DNA of 64,000 bases from Caballeronia telluris (GTDB taxonomy: Bacteria; Pseudomonadota; Gammaproteobacteria; Burkholderiales; Burkholderiaceae), in contig NZ_FCNZ02000013.1 in NCBI RefSeq assembly GCF_001544495.1, positions 149,734 through 213,733 on the forward strand. The letters run 5' to 3'. The notes beneath the pieces are model-generated. The model had not been told where the DNA came from. It saw only the letters and a program-made list of their open reading frames with translations, and made no database searches. Shown here piece by piece: positions 8,585 through 17,034 of this stretch. The position numbers and the translations under genes were made by a program. Each line of letters opens with the position of its first letter. Position 1 is the first letter of the stretch.

Positions 8585-8911
8585 CCAAAGCGTGTTGTGT
8601 TGAAGGCTGCGGCCTCGCGGCCACGGGCCTGACTGGACTGTCGGCAAAGACTCGCGCTGCATCACGCTGTGCTTTGCCGACAGATCAGCCGCCCCGCCCT
8701 TCTGTTTATCGGTCCATGCGCCAACTTCCCCCGAGCGCGCAGCCAGTATTTCGCAACTGACGCCCAACGAACGTGCGACACCGAACGTTCAGAGGAAAGT
8801 CGATGACGGCTCTTGAATCGCGTCATCGCGTCGCCGGCCGCAGACGAACATTGCCCGAAGCGCTGGATGCTCCCCGATATAATCGGTCCGCCATTCAACG
8901 AGGACATTCGC
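8585..8911. other. Intergenic region with a long inverted repeat and a TATAAT box
   Basis: No protein-coding signal is convincing here. The stretch holds a perfect 12-bp inverted repeat, CTGTCGGCAAAG (8638-8649) and CTTTGCCGACAG (8672-8683), around a 22-base loop, and a perfect TATAAT at 8878-8883 that probably belongs to the promoter of the FKBP gene, though the -35 element is weak. Confidence 0.45.
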
Positions 8912-9310
8912 ATGAAAAAAATCATCGCTCTGCTCGCCGCTTCAGCCGTGGTGTCGACCGCATTCGCCGCCGGCACCACCGAGAAACTGCCTTCGGGCGT
9001 CGTCGTCGAGCACATCAAGCAAGGCACCGGCCCTCAACCGACCGCGGACGACGTCGTGCGCGTCAACTATCGCGGCACGCTCGCGAACGGCACCGAATTC
9101 GACAGTTCGGACAAGCACGGCGGCCCCGCCGCGTTCCCGCTCGGCCGCGTCATTCCGTGCTGGACGCAAGGCGTCCAGAAGATGAAGGTCGGCGGCAAGG
9201 CGAAGCTGACCTGCCCCGCGGCGACCGCCTACGGCGAGCGCGGCGTCGGCGTGATCCCGCCGAACAGCGACCTCACGTTCGAAGTCGAGCTGCTCGGCAT
9301 CGGCAAGTAA
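8912..9310 (+). CDS. FKBP-type peptidyl-prolyl cis-trans isomerase, exported
   Basis: A 132-residue single-domain FKBP that should speed prolyl isomerisation in the periplasm. Residues 1-19 (MKKIIALLAASAVVSTAFAA) form a signal peptide. The FKBP domain follows, with VRVNYRGTLANGTEFDSS, the characteristic IPCWTQGVQKMKVGGKAKL and the closing VIPPNSDLTFEVELLGI. The start fits the signal peptide better than the upstream in-frame ATG at 8813. It is a single gene. A Cys in the IPCW loop, where many members have IPG/IKGW, is unremarkable in short FKBPs. Confidence 0.9.
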   Translation: MKKIIALLAASAVVSTAFAAGTTEKLPSGVVVEHIKQGTGPQPTADDVVRVNYRGTLANGTEFDSSDKHGGPAAFPLGRVIPCWTQGVQKMKVGGKAKLTCPAATAYGERGVGVIPPNSDLTFEVELLGIGK

Positions 9311-9489
9311 GGACGACGACCTCGCAGCCGGATCGCTGAAACTCGCCGACGTTCACGGCGCGACCAGCGATCCGCCGTGAACCCGCCACGTGGTCGATTT
9401 GTGCACCGCGCGCTCGATCGAATTGCCCGCGTCCCGTGCATACTATCGACACAGCCAGCGCAACCGATTTCGTCGGAGGGAACGCGATC

Positions 9490-10350
9490 GTGCAGCCGTC
9501 CGTCCAGCCTTTCTTCGACCTCAACACCGGCACGATGACTTACGTCGTGTACGGGAAACCCGGTTCGGCATGCGCCATCGTCGATTCGGTGCTCGACTAC
9601 GACCCCAAGGCCGCGCGCACGTCGACGCGTTCCGCCGATGCCGTCATGGCGTTCATCCGCGAAACGGGCCTCGGCGTCAAGTGGATACTGGAAACGCATG
9701 CGCACGCCGATCATCTATCGGCGGCGCCGTATCTGCAGCGGCAACTGGGCGGGAAGATCGCGATCGGCGAATCGATTCGCACCGTGCAGGGCGTGTTCAA
9801 GAAGATCTTCGATCTCGAACCGGAGTTTCAGCTCGACGGTTCGCAGTTCGATCATCTCTTCGGCGACGGCGAGGCATTCAGGATCGGCGAACTGCAGGCA
9901 TCGGCGATGTACGTCCCGGGACACACGCCCGCCGACATGGCGTATCGCATCGGCGACGCGGTATTCGTCGGCGATACGCTTTTCATGCCGGACGTCGGCA
10001 CCGCGCGCTGCGACTTTCCGGGCGGCGACGCGCGCACGCTGTACCGCTCGATCGGACGGCTGCTCGCGCTTCCCGACGAAACGCGGCTCTTCGTCTGCCA
10101 CGACTATCCGCCTCCGACACGCGAGCCGCATTGGGAAACCACGGTCGCCGCCCAGCGCGCGGACAACATCCACGTCGGCGCGGGCAAGACGGAGGACGAA
10201 TTCGTCGCCATGCGCGAAGCGCGCGACGCCACGCTCGACATGCCGACGCTGATCCTGCCGGCCATCCAGGTGAACATCCGTGCAGGCCAGCTTCCGCACG
10301 CGGCCGGCAACGGCACGACCTACCTGAAGATTCCGCTGAACGCGCTGTAG
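9490..10350 (+). CDS. Metallo-beta-lactamase-fold hydrolase, persulfide dioxygenase-like (Blh/ETHE1 group)
   Basis: The product has the metallo-hydrolase metal motif THAHADHLSA (HxHxDH), a later His in VPGHTPADM, Asp in VFVGDTLFMPDVG and a distal His in FVCHDYPP. The signature DSVLDYDPKAARTSTRSAD and GTARCDFPGGDARTLY place it with Blh/ETHE1-like sulfur enzymes, which in other bacteria oxidise glutathione persulfide. No rhodanese, BigR regulator or sulfur gene adjoins it. GGAGGG at 9475-9480 favours the GTG at 9490 (286 residues); an upstream in-frame GTG at 9436 would add 18 residues. The stop is one base from the end of the convergent GntR gene. Confidence 0.85.
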   Translation: MQPSVQPFFDLNTGTMTYVVYGKPGSACAIVDSVLDYDPKAARTSTRSADAVMAFIRETGLGVKWILETHAHADHLSAAPYLQRQLGGKIAIGESIRTVQGVFKKIFDLEPEFQLDGSQFDHLFGDGEAFRIGELQASAMYVPGHTPADMAYRIGDAVFVGDTLFMPDVGTARCDFPGGDARTLYRSIGRLLALPDETRLFVCHDYPPPTREPHWETTVAAQRADNIHVGAGKTEDEFVAMREARDATLDMPTLILPAIQVNIRAGQLPHAAGNGTTYLKIPLNAL

Positions 10351-10351
10351 A

Positions 10352-11005
10352 TCAGGTTTCGATGCGCTCGCGCGTCACGCCGAGAAGGCCTGCCATCGCG
10401 CGGCGGGCGCCGGCTTCGTCGCGTGCGACGATCGCGTCGTACACGGCCGTGTGCTCGGCAAGCGCCGCGTTGTAGACCTCGGCGCGCTTGGCGTTCAAGC
10501 GCAACTGCGCTTCGAGCGTGCGTTCGATCAGCGTGCCGAGCGGGATCAGCAGTTCGTTGCTGCACGCGGTGAGCACGCCCAGGTGGAACCGCAGGTCGGC
10601 GCGCACCCATTCGTCGACGTTCTGCGCGGCGGCCATCGCGCGATGCGCGTCGGTGAGCATCGCGAGCGTCGCGCTCTGGTGATTCCTCGCGGCGAGCGCG
10701 GCCGCAAAGGGCTCGACCATCTCGCGCATCTCCTGCAACTTGAGCGCGAACTGAAGCGGCGGCGCGACCCGCGAATACCATTCGAGGACGTCGGTATCGA
10801 GCATGTTCCACATCTCGCGCGCCCGCACGCGCGTGCCGACCTTCGGCCGCGATCCGATCAGCCCTTTCGACGTCAGCGTGCGCAACGCTTCGCGCAGCAC
10901 CGTGCGGCTGACGCCGAAGCGCTCCATCAGTTCCGCTTCGCGAGGCAGCGTCGTGCCTGGCGCAAAGTCGCCGCGCAGGATGCCGGTGCCGAGTTCGAAT
11001 GCCAC
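10352..11005 (-). CDS. GntR/FadR-family regulator, probable controller of dgoD
   Basis: A GntR-family repressor of the FCD (FadR C-terminal ligand-binding) type. The winged-helix domain is seen in LPREAELMERFGVSRTVLRE, and the all-helical FCD domain from about residue 80 includes FHLGVLTACSN. It is divergent from dgoD and so is probably a DgoR-like sensor of galactonate or a derivative. The coordinates use a GTG at 11005 (217 residues), which lacks a ribosome site and clips the first helix. An in-frame ATT at 11027-11029, six bases after AAGGAG, would give about 225 residues and may be the true, rare start. Homologues usually have about 8-15 residues before the point where this version starts. 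Confidence 0.88.
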   Translation of the reverse strand: MAFELGTGILRGDFAPGTTLPREAELMERFGVSRTVLREALRTLTSKGLIGSRPKVGTRVRAREMWNMLDTDVLEWYSRVAPPLQFALKLQEMREMVEPFAAALAARNHQSATLAMLTDAHRAMAAAQNVDEWVRADLRFHLGVLTACSNELLIPLGTLIERTLEAQLRLNAKRAEVYNAALAEHTAVYDAIVARDEAGARRAMAGLLGVTRERIET

Positions 11006-11103
11006 GCGGCCGTGAAGATCGTGCTGAATGACAGTCTCCTTATCATTTCGGTCAGGCGCGGATTATCGGCGATCGGCGCGCACGAAAAGAATTTTTCATT
11101 CTC

Positions 11104-11115
11104 AATAGTACTATT
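11104..11115. promoter_or_regulatory. Palindromic candidate operator between the GntR gene and dgoD
   Basis: AATAGTACTATT is a perfect 12-bp palindrome in an AT-rich patch of the divergent region, 60 bp before dgoD. GntR/FadR proteins usually bind short dyads like this, so it is a candidate autoregulatory and dgoD operator. Confidence 0.5.
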
Positions 11116-11174
11116 AATACGACCACAGCGAGATTTTTTGATAGCATGTCATTTCACGCCTGGAGACGCTACTC

Positions 11175-12323
11175 ATGAAAATCACCAAACTCGAAACCTT
11201 CATCGTTCCGCCGCGCTGGTGCTTCCTCAAGATCGAAACCGACGAAGGCATCGTCGGCTGGGGCGAGCCGGTCGTCGAAGGGCGCGCCCACACGGTCGCC
11301 GCCGCCGTCGACGAACTCGCCGACTATCTGATCGGAAAAGACCCGCTTCTCATCGAAGACCACTGGCAGGTGATGTACCGCTCGGGCTTCTATCGCGGCG
11401 GGCCGATCGGCATGAGCGCGATCGCGGGCGTCGACCAGGCGCTGTGGGACATCAAGGGCAAGCATCACGGCGTGCCCGTGCATGCGCTGCTCGGCGGCCA
11501 GGTGCGCGACAAGATCAAAGTGTATTCGTGGATCGGCGGCGATCGTCCGAGCGACGTCGCGAACAACGCGCGCGCGGTGGTCGAGCGCGGCTTCAAGGCG
11601 ATCAAGATGAACGGCTCGGAAGAGCTGCAGATCATCGACACCTTCGACAAGGTGCAAGGCGTCATCGACAACGTGCGCGCGGTGCGCGAGGCGGTCGGCC
11701 CGAACGTCGGCATCGGCGTGGATTTCCACGGCCGCGTGCACAAGCCGATGGCGAAGGTGCTCGCGAAGGAACTCGACCCGTTCAAGCTGATGTTCATCGA
11801 GGAGCCGGTGCTCTCGGAGAACGCGGAAGCGTTGCGCGACATCGTCAACCAGACGAGCACGCCGATCGCCCTCGGCGAGCGCCTTTATTCGCGCTGGGAC
11901 TTCAAGCACGTCCTGGCGGGCGGCTACGTCGACATCATCCAGCCGGACGCGTCGCATGCGGGCGGGATCACGGAATGCCGCAAGATCGCGTCGATGGCGG
12001 AGGCCTACGACGTGGCGCTGGCGCTGCACTGCCCGCTCGGACCGATCGCGCTCGCGTGCTGCCTGCAACTCGATGCGGTCAGCTACAACGCGTTCATCCA
12101 GGAGCAGAGCCTCGGCATTCACTACAACAAGGGCAACGACCTGCTCGACTACATCCGCAATCCGGAGGTCTTCAAGTACGAAGACGGCATGGTCGGGATT
12201 CCGCAGGGACCGGGGCTCGGCATCGAAGTGAACGAGGAGAAGGTGCGCGAAATGGCGAAGATCGGTCATCGCTGGCGCAATCCGGTGTGGCGTCACGCGG
12301 ACGGCAGCGTCGCGGAGTGGTAA
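11175..12323 (+). CDS. dgoD: D-galactonate dehydratase
   Basis: DgoD dehydrates D-galactonate to 2-dehydro-3-deoxy-D-galactonate. The 382-residue enolase-superfamily (mandelate racemase subgroup) protein keeps the residues of the E. coli enzyme at the same numbers: Asp183 and catalytic His185 ([11 protein letters not shown]), Glu209 (FIEEPV), Glu235 (GERLYSRW) and His285 (LHCPLGP). An ATG after TGGAGACG supports the start. No dgoK, dgoA or transporter adjoins, so the product must be processed by genes elsewhere. The divergent GntR gene and the AATAGTACTATT palindrome point to local repression. Confidence 0.95.
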   Translation: MKITKLETFIVPPRWCFLKIETDEGIVGWGEPVVEGRAHTVAAAVDELADYLIGKDPLLIEDHWQVMYRSGFYRGGPIGMSAIAGVDQALWDIKGKHHGVPVHALLGGQVRDKIKVYSWIGGDRPSDVANNARAVVERGFKAIKMNGSEELQIIDTFDKVQGVIDNVRAVREAVGPNVGIGVDFHGRVHKPMAKVLAKELDPFKLMFIEEPVLSENAEALRDIVNQTSTPIALGERLYSRWDFKHVLAGGYVDIIQPDASHAGGITECRKIASMAEAYDVALALHCPLGPIALACCLQLDAVSYNAFIQEQSLGIHYNKGNDLLDYIRNPEVFKYEDGMVGIPQGPGLGIEVNEEKVREMAKIGHRWRNPVWRHADGSVAEW

Positions 12324-12330
12324 GAGAGAC

Positions 12331-12365
12331 GGGCGGCGCTTCTGCCGATGTTTCCGCCCTCTTTG
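12331..12365 (+). terminator. Possible terminator after dgoD
   Basis: GGGCGG (12331-12336) pairs with CCGCCC (12354-12359) around a 17-base loop and is followed by TCTTTG. The stem is short and the T-run interrupted. Confidence 0.4.
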
Positions 12366-12440
12366 CGCGCTCTCCTACATACCGGTCCGGGACGTTGCAG
12401 TTATGCTTGAATGAACTGTCAACGCCACCGAGAAACGAGT

Positions 12441-12743
12441 ATGTATTACGCCTTCCCCGACGAGTATGTCCGTGCCCAGATGGCCGTCGGCGCGCTGGTC
12501 CTGTTCGGCGTGATGCGCGTGATCGGCGCGGCGCTCGGCGTGCAGCACGGCTGGCGCATCTCGACGGTCACGCACTGCTTCACCGGCGCGGCCGTGGTCT
12601 TTTGCCTGCCGCAATTCGTCGATGCGTTCGCCTTCGCGCCTGAATCGCACTGGGCGTTCGTCGAATTGCAGGGCAAGGCGGCGGGTTGCGCGGTGGCGCT
12701 CTTCTGCGCGCCAATCGTCAGTCACAGGCTGGGCTACGAATGA
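12441..12743 (+). CDS. Small integral membrane protein, unknown function
   Basis: A 100-residue hydrophobic protein with about three membrane segments: MAVGALVLFGVMRVIGAA (about 14-31), THCFTGAAVVFCLPQFVDAF (about 44-64) and AAGCAVALFCAPIVS (about 78-95). The ATG at 12441 (MYYAFPDEYVRAQ) is preferred to an in-frame ATG at 12411, because the upstream residues are polar and atypical. It lies alone between dgoD and the convergent copD. I do not recognise a family, and function is open. Confidence 0.6.
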   Translation: MYYAFPDEYVRAQMAVGALVLFGVMRVIGAALGVQHGWRISTVTHCFTGAAVVFCLPQFVDAFAFAPESHWAFVELQGKAAGCAVALFCAPIVSHRLGYE

Positions 12744-12808
12744 ACGTGCGATCCGGCTGAAATCCGGCTGAACTTCGCAGCCGGCGAGCCAGCCAACACC
12801 GCACGGCC

Positions 12809-13744
12809 TTATCCGCCGAACGCGAATCCCGGCACGCTGTGCGACAGCACGGACGCCGCCACGAACACCCCGATCATCAGCAGACCTTCGACGCGCATCA
12901 CGTTCGTGACGGTATGCGCATCGACCGTCGACGCGGTGCGCCGCAAGCGCGGCAATGCCGACCACCGGTTGAGGCCGCCGAAGATCAGCGCCGTCGCGAC
13001 GAGCACGGCCTTCACGATCAGCACGTGCCCCCAGACGCTCTGCTGCAACACGCTCGCCGCGCCGCCGAGCCCGCGCAGCGCATTGAAGACGCCCGTCGCG
13101 ATGACGAGCACGACCGCGACCACCGCCATCGTCGACATCTTCCCCGCGATGCGGATCAGAAACGCGCGCGCAAGCGATGTCCCGAGCGCGGGCAGCACCG
13201 CGAACGCGCCCGCGATCACGACTCCGCCCCAGACGCCCGTCGCGAGCAGGTGCAGCGTCTGCACGACCTCGGCGACCGAAAAGGCGCCCGCATCGGCCGC
13301 ATGTCCGACCGACGCTTTGCCCGCCGCCGCGACGAGCGCTCCGAATGCGGCGAACGCGAGCCGCCCGGCGCCCATCGGCGCACCGGACGCGGTGGCGAGC
13401 ACGAGCAGGACGCTGCCGGCGAATGCGATCGCCCAGCCGGTGCCGGCGTGCGTCGCCGTGAGAACCGTCCACACCGACGCGCCCGCTTCCATGACCGGCA
13501 CGCCGCTCATCGATGCTGCCTGCAGCCACAGCAGCACGAGATTCGCGAACGCGAGTACGAGCGCGCCGCCTGAACCGATGCGCCGCGCGCGCGCCCAGCC
13601 GAAGCGCGCGGGCGAGACCGTGGCGAAGGCCTTCTCCTTCGAGAGCCATCCGTTCATGAGGACGGCGCCGAGCATCGAGGCGAAGGCGATGTCGCCGAGC
13701 GCGGCAAAGGCGACCTGCGCGAGCCAGAGCGGATCGTCGTTCAT
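12809..13744 (-). CDS. copD: CopD-family copper-resistance membrane protein
   Basis: A 311-residue polytopic protein with about eight hydrophobic segments, matching the CopD domain (about 180-305, with FLIRIAGKMSTMAVVAVVLV and the conserved VWGHVLIVKAVLVATALIFGGLNR). CopD proteins are inner-membrane proteins linked to periplasmic copper import or tolerance. Here CopC, CopA and CopB partners are absent, so the copper role is by family only. The ATG at 13744 (MNDDPLWLAQ) follows GGGGAGCGCCC and is chosen over a much longer frame reaching 14191, whose extra N-terminus is arginine-rich and non-homologous. Confidence 0.85.
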   Translation of the reverse strand: MNDDPLWLAQVAFAALGDIAFASMLGAVLMNGWLSKEKAFATVSPARFGWARARRIGSGGALVLAFANLVLLWLQAASMSGVPVMEAGASVWTVLTATHAGTGWAIAFAGSVLLVLATASGAPMGAGRLAFAAFGALVAAAGKASVGHAADAGAFSVAEVVQTLHLLATGVWGGVVIAGAFAVLPALGTSLARAFLIRIAGKMSTMAVVAVVLVIATGVFNALRGLGGAASVLQQSVWGHVLIVKAVLVATALIFGGLNRWSALPRLRRTASTVDAHTVTNVMRVEGLLMIGVFVAASVLSHSVPGFAFGG

Positions 13745-14238
13745 GGGCGCTCCCCGGCGGTCGGACGGGCAGGCGGGATCGGTGATTGCGATACGGACGT
13801 CATCGGGAGGAAAAGAACGGTCGGCAGGGATGAAAGAGGACGCATGCAGCCCGCGAAGTCTAGTCGAACGGGCGCTTCGCATGCACGTATTGAAACGCCT
13901 TGATACTTTTGCCCACCCCGACCGGGGCGGACGCGGGTCGAAGGTTTGTCGATGGGGCGCGAGTGAAAAGCCCGTGACAAGGCCATCCCGCGCGCCAATC
14001 GACCGCGTCGAAACGACGTGACAAATTGTCGCGGAAACGCCGCAGCGCCCGCTGTGGAAGGCCAAGCCCAAATAGTCATCATCATGCAACGATGATAGAA
14101 TGCCGCGTCGCATCAGAGGCTCGTCGAGCCTTTTGTGGTAGCAGCTTCGAGCGGTACGAGCTCGCCACTGAGTAGTTCGCCACTTTCGCACCGAGCCGAA
14201 CGAAGCTCGGCAGGTCCCCGAATTTCATGGAGTGTCGC
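13745..14238. other. Intergenic region between copD and the cytochrome genes
   Basis: About 490 bases between divergent genes. Short frames on both strands are arginine/serine-rich, as expected by chance at this GC content. I see no clear hairpin with a T-run and no recognisable promoter. It presumably holds the promoters of copD and of the cytochrome pair. Confidence 0.4.
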
Positions 14239-14970
14239 GTGTCTTCAAGACGCAAATACCGTCCGCTGCTCGCCTCGTTGCTCGGCCTGGCACTGATTGG
14301 CAGCGCTGGCGCTTTCAATGCCGCGCAGGCGCAAAACCAGCCGATCGCCCCTGATACGATGGCCGCCCGCGTGCAAGGCTGCACCGCGTGCCACGGCGTG
14401 CACGGCGAAGGCACGGACAACGACTATTTCCCGCGTCTTGCCGGCAAGCCCGCCGACTATCTGTACAACCAGTTGCAGAATTTCCGCGAAGGGCGCCGCA
14501 AGTACCCGCCGATGAACTACCTCGTCACGTATCTCTCGGACGACTACCTTCATCAGATCGCGACGTACTTCTCGCAGCAGCGCCCGCCGTATCCTCAGCC
14601 CGCGAAGAGCAACGTGTCGCAGTCCACGCTCGCGCGCGGCCAGCAGATCGTGCTGAACGGCGACGCGTCGAAACAGATTCCCGCCTGCGCCGCGTGTCAC
14701 GGCAAACCGCTGACCGGCATGCAGCCGGCCATTCCGGGTCTCGTCGGCCTGCACGCCGACTACATCAGCGCGCAGGTCGGCGCATGGCGTTCGGGCACGC
14801 GTCACGCGAAGGCACCGGACTGCATGCAGCAAATCGCCTCCCGCCTGACGGACGACGACGTCACCGCCGTCGCCGCATGGCTCTCGACGCAAACCGCACC
14901 CGCCAACCCGGTGCCCGCGCCCGCTGGCTCGTTGAAGATGCCGCTCACCTGCGGCAGCGAACCGCAATAA
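14239..14970 (+). CDS. Dihaem cytochrome c (c4-like), exported
   Basis: A periplasmic cytochrome c with two haem-binding CxxCH motifs, CTACH (about residue 47) and CAACH (about 150), in two homologous halves, as in c4-type electron carriers. A signal peptide (RRKYRPLLASLLGLALIGSA, cleaved near AQAQ) leads. The GTG at 14239 follows GGAG by six bases and is preferred to the in-frame ATG at 14227, which has no ribosome site; the product is then 243 residues. The next cytochrome starts 21 bp downstream, so the two are an operon that passes electrons towards the respiratory chain. Confidence 0.88.
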   Translation: MSSRRKYRPLLASLLGLALIGSAGAFNAAQAQNQPIAPDTMAARVQGCTACHGVHGEGTDNDYFPRLAGKPADYLYNQLQNFREGRRKYPPMNYLVTYLSDDYLHQIATYFSQQRPPYPQPAKSNVSQSTLARGQQIVLNGDASKQIPACAACHGKPLTGMQPAIPGLVGLHADYISAQVGAWRSGTRHAKAPDCMQQIASRLTDDDVTAVAAWLSTQTAPANPVPAPAGSLKMPLTCGSEPQ

Positions 14971-14991
14971 GGCGCGAGGAGCGACAACACA

Positions 14992-16287
14992 ATGAAACGC
15001 AAGTCCCTGTTCGCACTTTCGGCTGTCGTCGTGGCAGCCGTCGCAGCCGGCGCCGTCCTCTGGTCGGGCGGCGACACTCTCCATTCGGGCGGCGCCGTCG
15101 CGGCCACGCCCGCGGACAAAGCCGCGCTCATCAAGCAGGGCGAGTATCTCGCCCGCGCCGGCGACTGTATCGCGTGCCACACGGTGCGCGGCGGCAAGGA
15201 ATTCGGCGGTGGCCTGCCGATGGCGACGCCGTTCGGCACGATGTTCACGCCGAACATCACGCCGGACGACCAATACGGCATCGGCAAGTGGACGTCGGAT
15301 GACTTCTATCGCGCGATGCACACGGGCCGTTCCAAAGACGGCAGCCTGCTGTACCCGGGCTTCCCGTTCACGAGCTACACGAAGGTCACGCGCGCCGACT
15401 CGGACGCCATCTACGCCTACCTGCGCTCGGTCCCGCCGCTGTCGGTCGCGAGCCGGCCGCACGAACTGCGTTTCCCGTTCAACAACCGCAATCTGCTGAT
15501 CGGCTGGCGCACGCTGTTCTTCAGCGAAGGCGAGTACAAGCCGGACCCGACGAAGTCGGTCGAATGGAACCGTGGCGCGTATCTCGTCGAAGGCCTCGGC
15601 CACTGCGGCATGTGCCACACGTCGATCAACGCGATGGGCGGCCCGGTCAACTCGGCGGCGTTCGCCGGCGGTCTGATCCCGCTGCAGAACTGGTACGCGC
15701 CGTCGCTCACGTCGAACAAGGAAGCCGGCCTCGGCGACTGGGACATCAAGGACATCAACGACCTGCTGAAGACCGGCGTGTCGCAGCGCGGCGCGGTGTT
15801 CGGGCCGATGGCCGAAGTGGTCCACAACAGCCTGCAGTACATGTCCGACGCGGACATCAACGCGATGTCGACGTATCTCAAGTCGATCCCGCAGAAGAAG
15901 GAAGCGCCGGAAACGATGCAGCTCGAGACGTCGGAGAAATTCGGCACCGAACTGCTGCAGACGGGCAAGAAGGTCTACACGGAGAACTGCGCGAAGTGTC
16001 ACGCGGAGAACGGGCTCGGCAAGCCGCCGGCTTATCCGCCGCTCGCGAACAACCAGTCGATCCAGATGCCGTCGGCCGTCAACCCGATCCGCATGACGCT
16101 CAACGGCGGTTATCCGCCGAGCACGGGTGGCAACCCGATGCCGCACGGCATGCCGCCGTTCGCGCAGGCGCTGTCGGATACGGAAGTCGCCGCGGTCGTG
16201 ACGTACATCCGTATGTCGTGGGGCAACCACGGCACGCCGGTGTCGCCGCAACAGGTCAGCAATCTGAGATCGGCGCCGCTCGACTGA
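14992..16287 (+). CDS. Trihaem cytochrome c, alcohol/gluconate dehydrogenase cytochrome-subunit type
   Basis: A 431-residue exported protein with three CxxCH motifs: CIACH (about 60), CGMCH (about 205) and CAKCH (about 331). This arrangement, with MATPFGTMFTPNITPD, is typical of the cytochrome subunit of membrane-bound quinone-linked alcohol, gluconate or sorbitol dehydrogenases. Residues 1-38 form a signal sequence or N-terminal membrane anchor. No flavoprotein or PQQ dehydrogenase subunit adjoins, so its electron donor is unknown. It is translated just after the dihaem cytochrome from GAGGAGCG and followed by a terminator-like hairpin. Confidence 0.9.
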   Translation: MKRKSLFALSAVVVAAVAAGAVLWSGGDTLHSGGAVAATPADKAALIKQGEYLARAGDCIACHTVRGGKEFGGGLPMATPFGTMFTPNITPDDQYGIGKWTSDDFYRAMHTGRSKDGSLLYPGFPFTSYTKVTRADSDAIYAYLRSVPPLSVASRPHELRFPFNNRNLLIGWRTLFFSEGEYKPDPTKSVEWNRGAYLVEGLGHCGMCHTSINAMGGPVNSAAFAGGLIPLQNWYAPSLTSNKEAGLGDWDIKDINDLLKTGVSQRGAVFGPMAEVVHNSLQYMSDADINAMSTYLKSIPQKKEAPETMQLETSEKFGTELLQTGKKVYTENCAKCHAENGLGKPPAYPPLANNQSIQMPSAVNPIRMTLNGGYPPSTGGNPMPHGMPPFAQALSDTEVAAVVTYIRMSWGNHGTPVSPQQVSNLRSAPLD

Positions 16288-16318
16288 CAATAAACGCAGA
16301 CAGCGTACAATAGATGCT

Positions 16319-16357
16319 GGGGCGCAGCCTTCGAGTCGGGGCCGCGCCCCTTGTCTT
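16319..16357 (+). terminator. Terminator-like hairpin after the cytochrome operon
   Basis: GGGGCGC (16319-16325) pairs with GCGCCCC (16344-16350), followed by TTGTCTTT. The 18-base loop makes it weaker than a standard intrinsic terminator. Confidence 0.5.
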
Positions 16358-16413
16358 TGGTGGCCGGCGCTTCGTGACACGCGGGCAACCGCGAAGCGCA
16401 ACGAGGGCATGCA

Positions 16414-17034
16414 ATGGTTTTTGGCGAGCGGTTCAACAGTATCAGTCACCTGATCGGCACGGTGCTGTCGGTGGCAGGACTGGCGGCGCTCGTCACGATG
16501 GCCTCGTTCGAAGGCGATCCGTACAAGATCGTGAGCTTCGCGATCTACGGCGCGATGCTTTTCGCGCTGTACGCCATTTCGACGCTGTATCACTGGGCGC
16601 GCAATCCGCGCGTCAAGGCGGTACTGCAAAAATGCGATCATTCGGCAATCTACTTGCTGATCGCAGGCAGCTACACCCCGTTCACGCTCGTCACGCTGCG
16701 TGGTCCGTGGGGCTGGTCGCTGTTCGGCGTGAGCTGGGGGCTCGCTGTCCTCGGCATCGTGCAGGAACTCACGCTCGGGCGCCGAACCCGCAGCGTTTCG
16801 ATGGTGCTTTACGTGTTGATGGGCTGGCTCGCGCTCGTAGCCGTCCGTCCGCTCGTTTCGGCGCTGCCGCCCGCAGGCACTGCGTGGCTGGTGGCGGGCG
16901 GCGTGATCTATAGCGCCGGTATCTATTTTTTCATCAACGACGAGCGCATCCGGCACGGCCACGGCATCTGGCACCTGTTCGTGCTGGCAGGCAGCCTGTG
17001 TCAATTCGTCAGCGTCGCGCGCTATGTCGCGTGA
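16414..17034 (+). CDS. Hemolysin III (HlyIII/PAQR)-family membrane protein
   Basis: A 206-residue protein with seven membrane helices. Family marks are ERFNSISHLIGTVLSV at the N-terminus, STLYHWARN with the conserved His, the KCDHSAIYLLIAGSYTPF signature and a C-terminal HGIWHLFVLAGSLCQF. PAQR-type proteins have Ser, Asp and His residues that could bind a metal and act as a membrane hydrolase. The hemolysin name comes from a Bacillus member and does not prove toxicity. The ATG follows GAGGG. It is a single gene. Confidence 0.9.
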   Translation: MVFGERFNSISHLIGTVLSVAGLAALVTMASFEGDPYKIVSFAIYGAMLFALYAISTLYHWARNPRVKAVLQKCDHSAIYLLIAGSYTPFTLVTLRGPWGWSLFGVSWGLAVLGIVQELTLGRRTRSVSMVLYVLMGWLALVAVRPLVSALPPAGTAWLVAGGVIYSAGIYFFINDERIRHGHGIWHLFVLAGSLCQFVSVARYVA

